From: Streptomyces chilikensis
GTDB taxonomy: Bacteria; Actinomycetota; Actinomycetes; Streptomycetales; Streptomycetaceae
Direction: 5' to 3'
Length of the DNA stretch: 40,060 bases
NCBI RefSeq assembly: GCF_001642695.1
Contig: NZ_LWCC02000005.1
Location: 678,717 to 718,776, forward strand
How positions within the stretch are numbered: the stretch's first letter is position 1; every line of letters begins with the position of its first letter. The notes below the pieces were generated by a model. It was not told the DNA's origin. It saw only the letters and a list, made by a program, of their open reading frames with translations, and searched no databases. The position numbers were made by a program, and so were the translations under genes. This document shows, one piece after another, positions 39,363 through 40,060 of the stretch.

Positions 39363-40060
39363 GTGACCTGGCAGAACAACCCGCAGCCACCACCACCGGT
39401 TCCGCCGCAGCAGCCGGCGACCGCGCCCCGCCGGGCGAAGGGCCGCCTGGGCGGCCTGCTGGCGCTGGGCGTGGTGCTCGCGCTGGGATTCGGCGCCTCG
39501 CAGGTGTTCAAGGAGGACGACGGCACCACCTCGGCCCCGTCCTCGTCCTCGTCGAGCTCGGCGGGCGCGTCGCAGTCCTCGGGCGACCAGGAGTCGCGCA
39601 GGTGGAAGAAGGGCGACTGCGGCGGTCCCGACCCGGAGAAGGGGTCGGACAGCTACCGGATGTTCGACTGCGACGCGCCGGGGGCGACTTTCAAGGCCCT
39701 GGAGATCATGGACGGCAGCTTCATGCCGGAGTCCGTCCAGTGCCCGGCCGGCACCGACCTGATCATCGAGGTGTCGATCACGTACGGCGGCAGCGACTCG
39801 GGCGGCATTCCCAGCGAGACGGTCTGCGGCCGCAACCTGTCCGACGACCACCCCGGCGACGCCGGTGCGGGCGGCGGTCAGCTGGTGGAGGGCGACTGCG
39901 TCGACAGCCGGGCGCAGGAGATCGCCTGCTCCGGCGCGGGGGCGGCCGACCACAAGGTCCTCGGGCTGGTGAAGAAGAAGTCCGAGTGCCCGGCCGGCAC
40001 CACCGAGCCCATGGAGCTGCTGTTCGCGCTCGGACGGCCGTACGACGTGATCTGCGGCGG
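39363..40060 (+). CDS. Membrane-anchored LppU-like secreted protein, C-terminus cut by window edge
   Basis: The first 232 codons are visible. The protein has a Pro/Gln-rich cytoplasmic start, one hydrophobic segment at about residues 25-44 (no lipobox Cys seen), a Ser-rich linker, then an extracytoplasmic region. Two repeats share the pattern G-D-C-x(n)-C-x(n)-C-P-A-G-T-x(n)-C-G, the first near 84-160 and the second near 178-232, each with Cys likely in disulfides. This resembles LppU/SCO3897-type proteins of Streptomyces. GTG at 39363 has GGGGAGG 6 bases upstream. No stop codon occurs before the window end. Confidence 0.7.
   Translation, partial: MTWQNNPQPPPPVPPQQPATAPRRAKGRLGGLLALGVVLALGFGASQVFKEDDGTTSAPSSSSSSSAGASQSSGDQESRRWKKGDCGGPDPEKGSDSYRMFDCDAPGATFKALEIMDGSFMPESVQCPAGTDLIIEVSITYGGSDSGGIPSETVCGRNLSDDHPGDAGAGGGQLVEGDCVDSRAQEIACSGAGAADHKVLGLVKKKSECPAGTTEPMELLFALGRPYDVICG

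Overview
The window is about 40 kb of very GC-rich DNA. Third codon positions are almost all G or C, GTG starts are common, and genes overlap through ATGA or GTGA junctions. Gene content (PucR and GntR regulators, a DUF2637 membrane protein, stand-alone HATPase and PP2C-like proteins, an EccC-type tri-ATPase, LppU-like secreted proteins) points to a Streptomyces chromosome. No rRNA, tRNA, insertion sequence, phage gene or CRISPR array was seen.

Left part (1-9154). Eight minus-strand genes run from 7310 down past the window edge and every junction is an overlap: a NodU/CmcH-type carbamoyltransferase, a GT2 glycosyltransferase, a GmhB-type heptose bisphosphatase, a GT9 heptosyltransferase, two more glycosyltransferases, a GmhA-type sedoheptulose-7-phosphate isomerase and the start of an HldE/RfaE-type heptose kinase. 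Together they look like a pathway that makes nucleotide-activated heptose and builds a carbamoylated heptose glycan, unusual in a Gram-positive. A separate minus-strand UXS-like UDP-glucuronate decarboxylase lies upstream behind a strong hairpin, divergent from an SRPBCC gene.

Middle part (9247-24847). A ClC chloride channel is followed by a 0.5-kb repeat-rich gap. Then comes a minus-strand xanthine dehydrogenase operon (FAD, 2Fe-2S and Mo subunits, then XdhC) with a divergent PucR regulator, so purine catabolism is likely. After it are a TPR-like protein behind a Rex-like palindrome, a decayed peptidase-S51-like fragment, a GntR regulator, an FhuF-like ferric-siderophore reductase behind a near-consensus iron box, a DUF2637 membrane protein, an HATPase and a PoxB-type pyruvate oxidase.

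Right part (24939-40060). A compact module contains a PP2C-like protein (minus), a ParA/MinD-like ATPase, a 1324-residue EccC-type FtsK/SpoIIIE ATPase and a DUF6177-like protein. It looks like a type VII secretion satellite without visible Esx, EccB, EccD, EccE or mycosin genes. Beside it are an Imm5-like immunity protein and a stand-alone OLD-type TOPRIM protein. The window ends with a two-domain VOC protein, a tiny EF-hand protein, a SAM methyltransferase, an orphan type II thioesterase, a class V aminotransferase (cysteine desulfurase-like) and the start of a membrane-anchored LppU-like protein.

Functions are assigned by motif recognition only; no database search was run. Start sites were chosen from Shine-Dalgarno matches, gene overlaps and domain boundaries, and doubtful ones are flagged.
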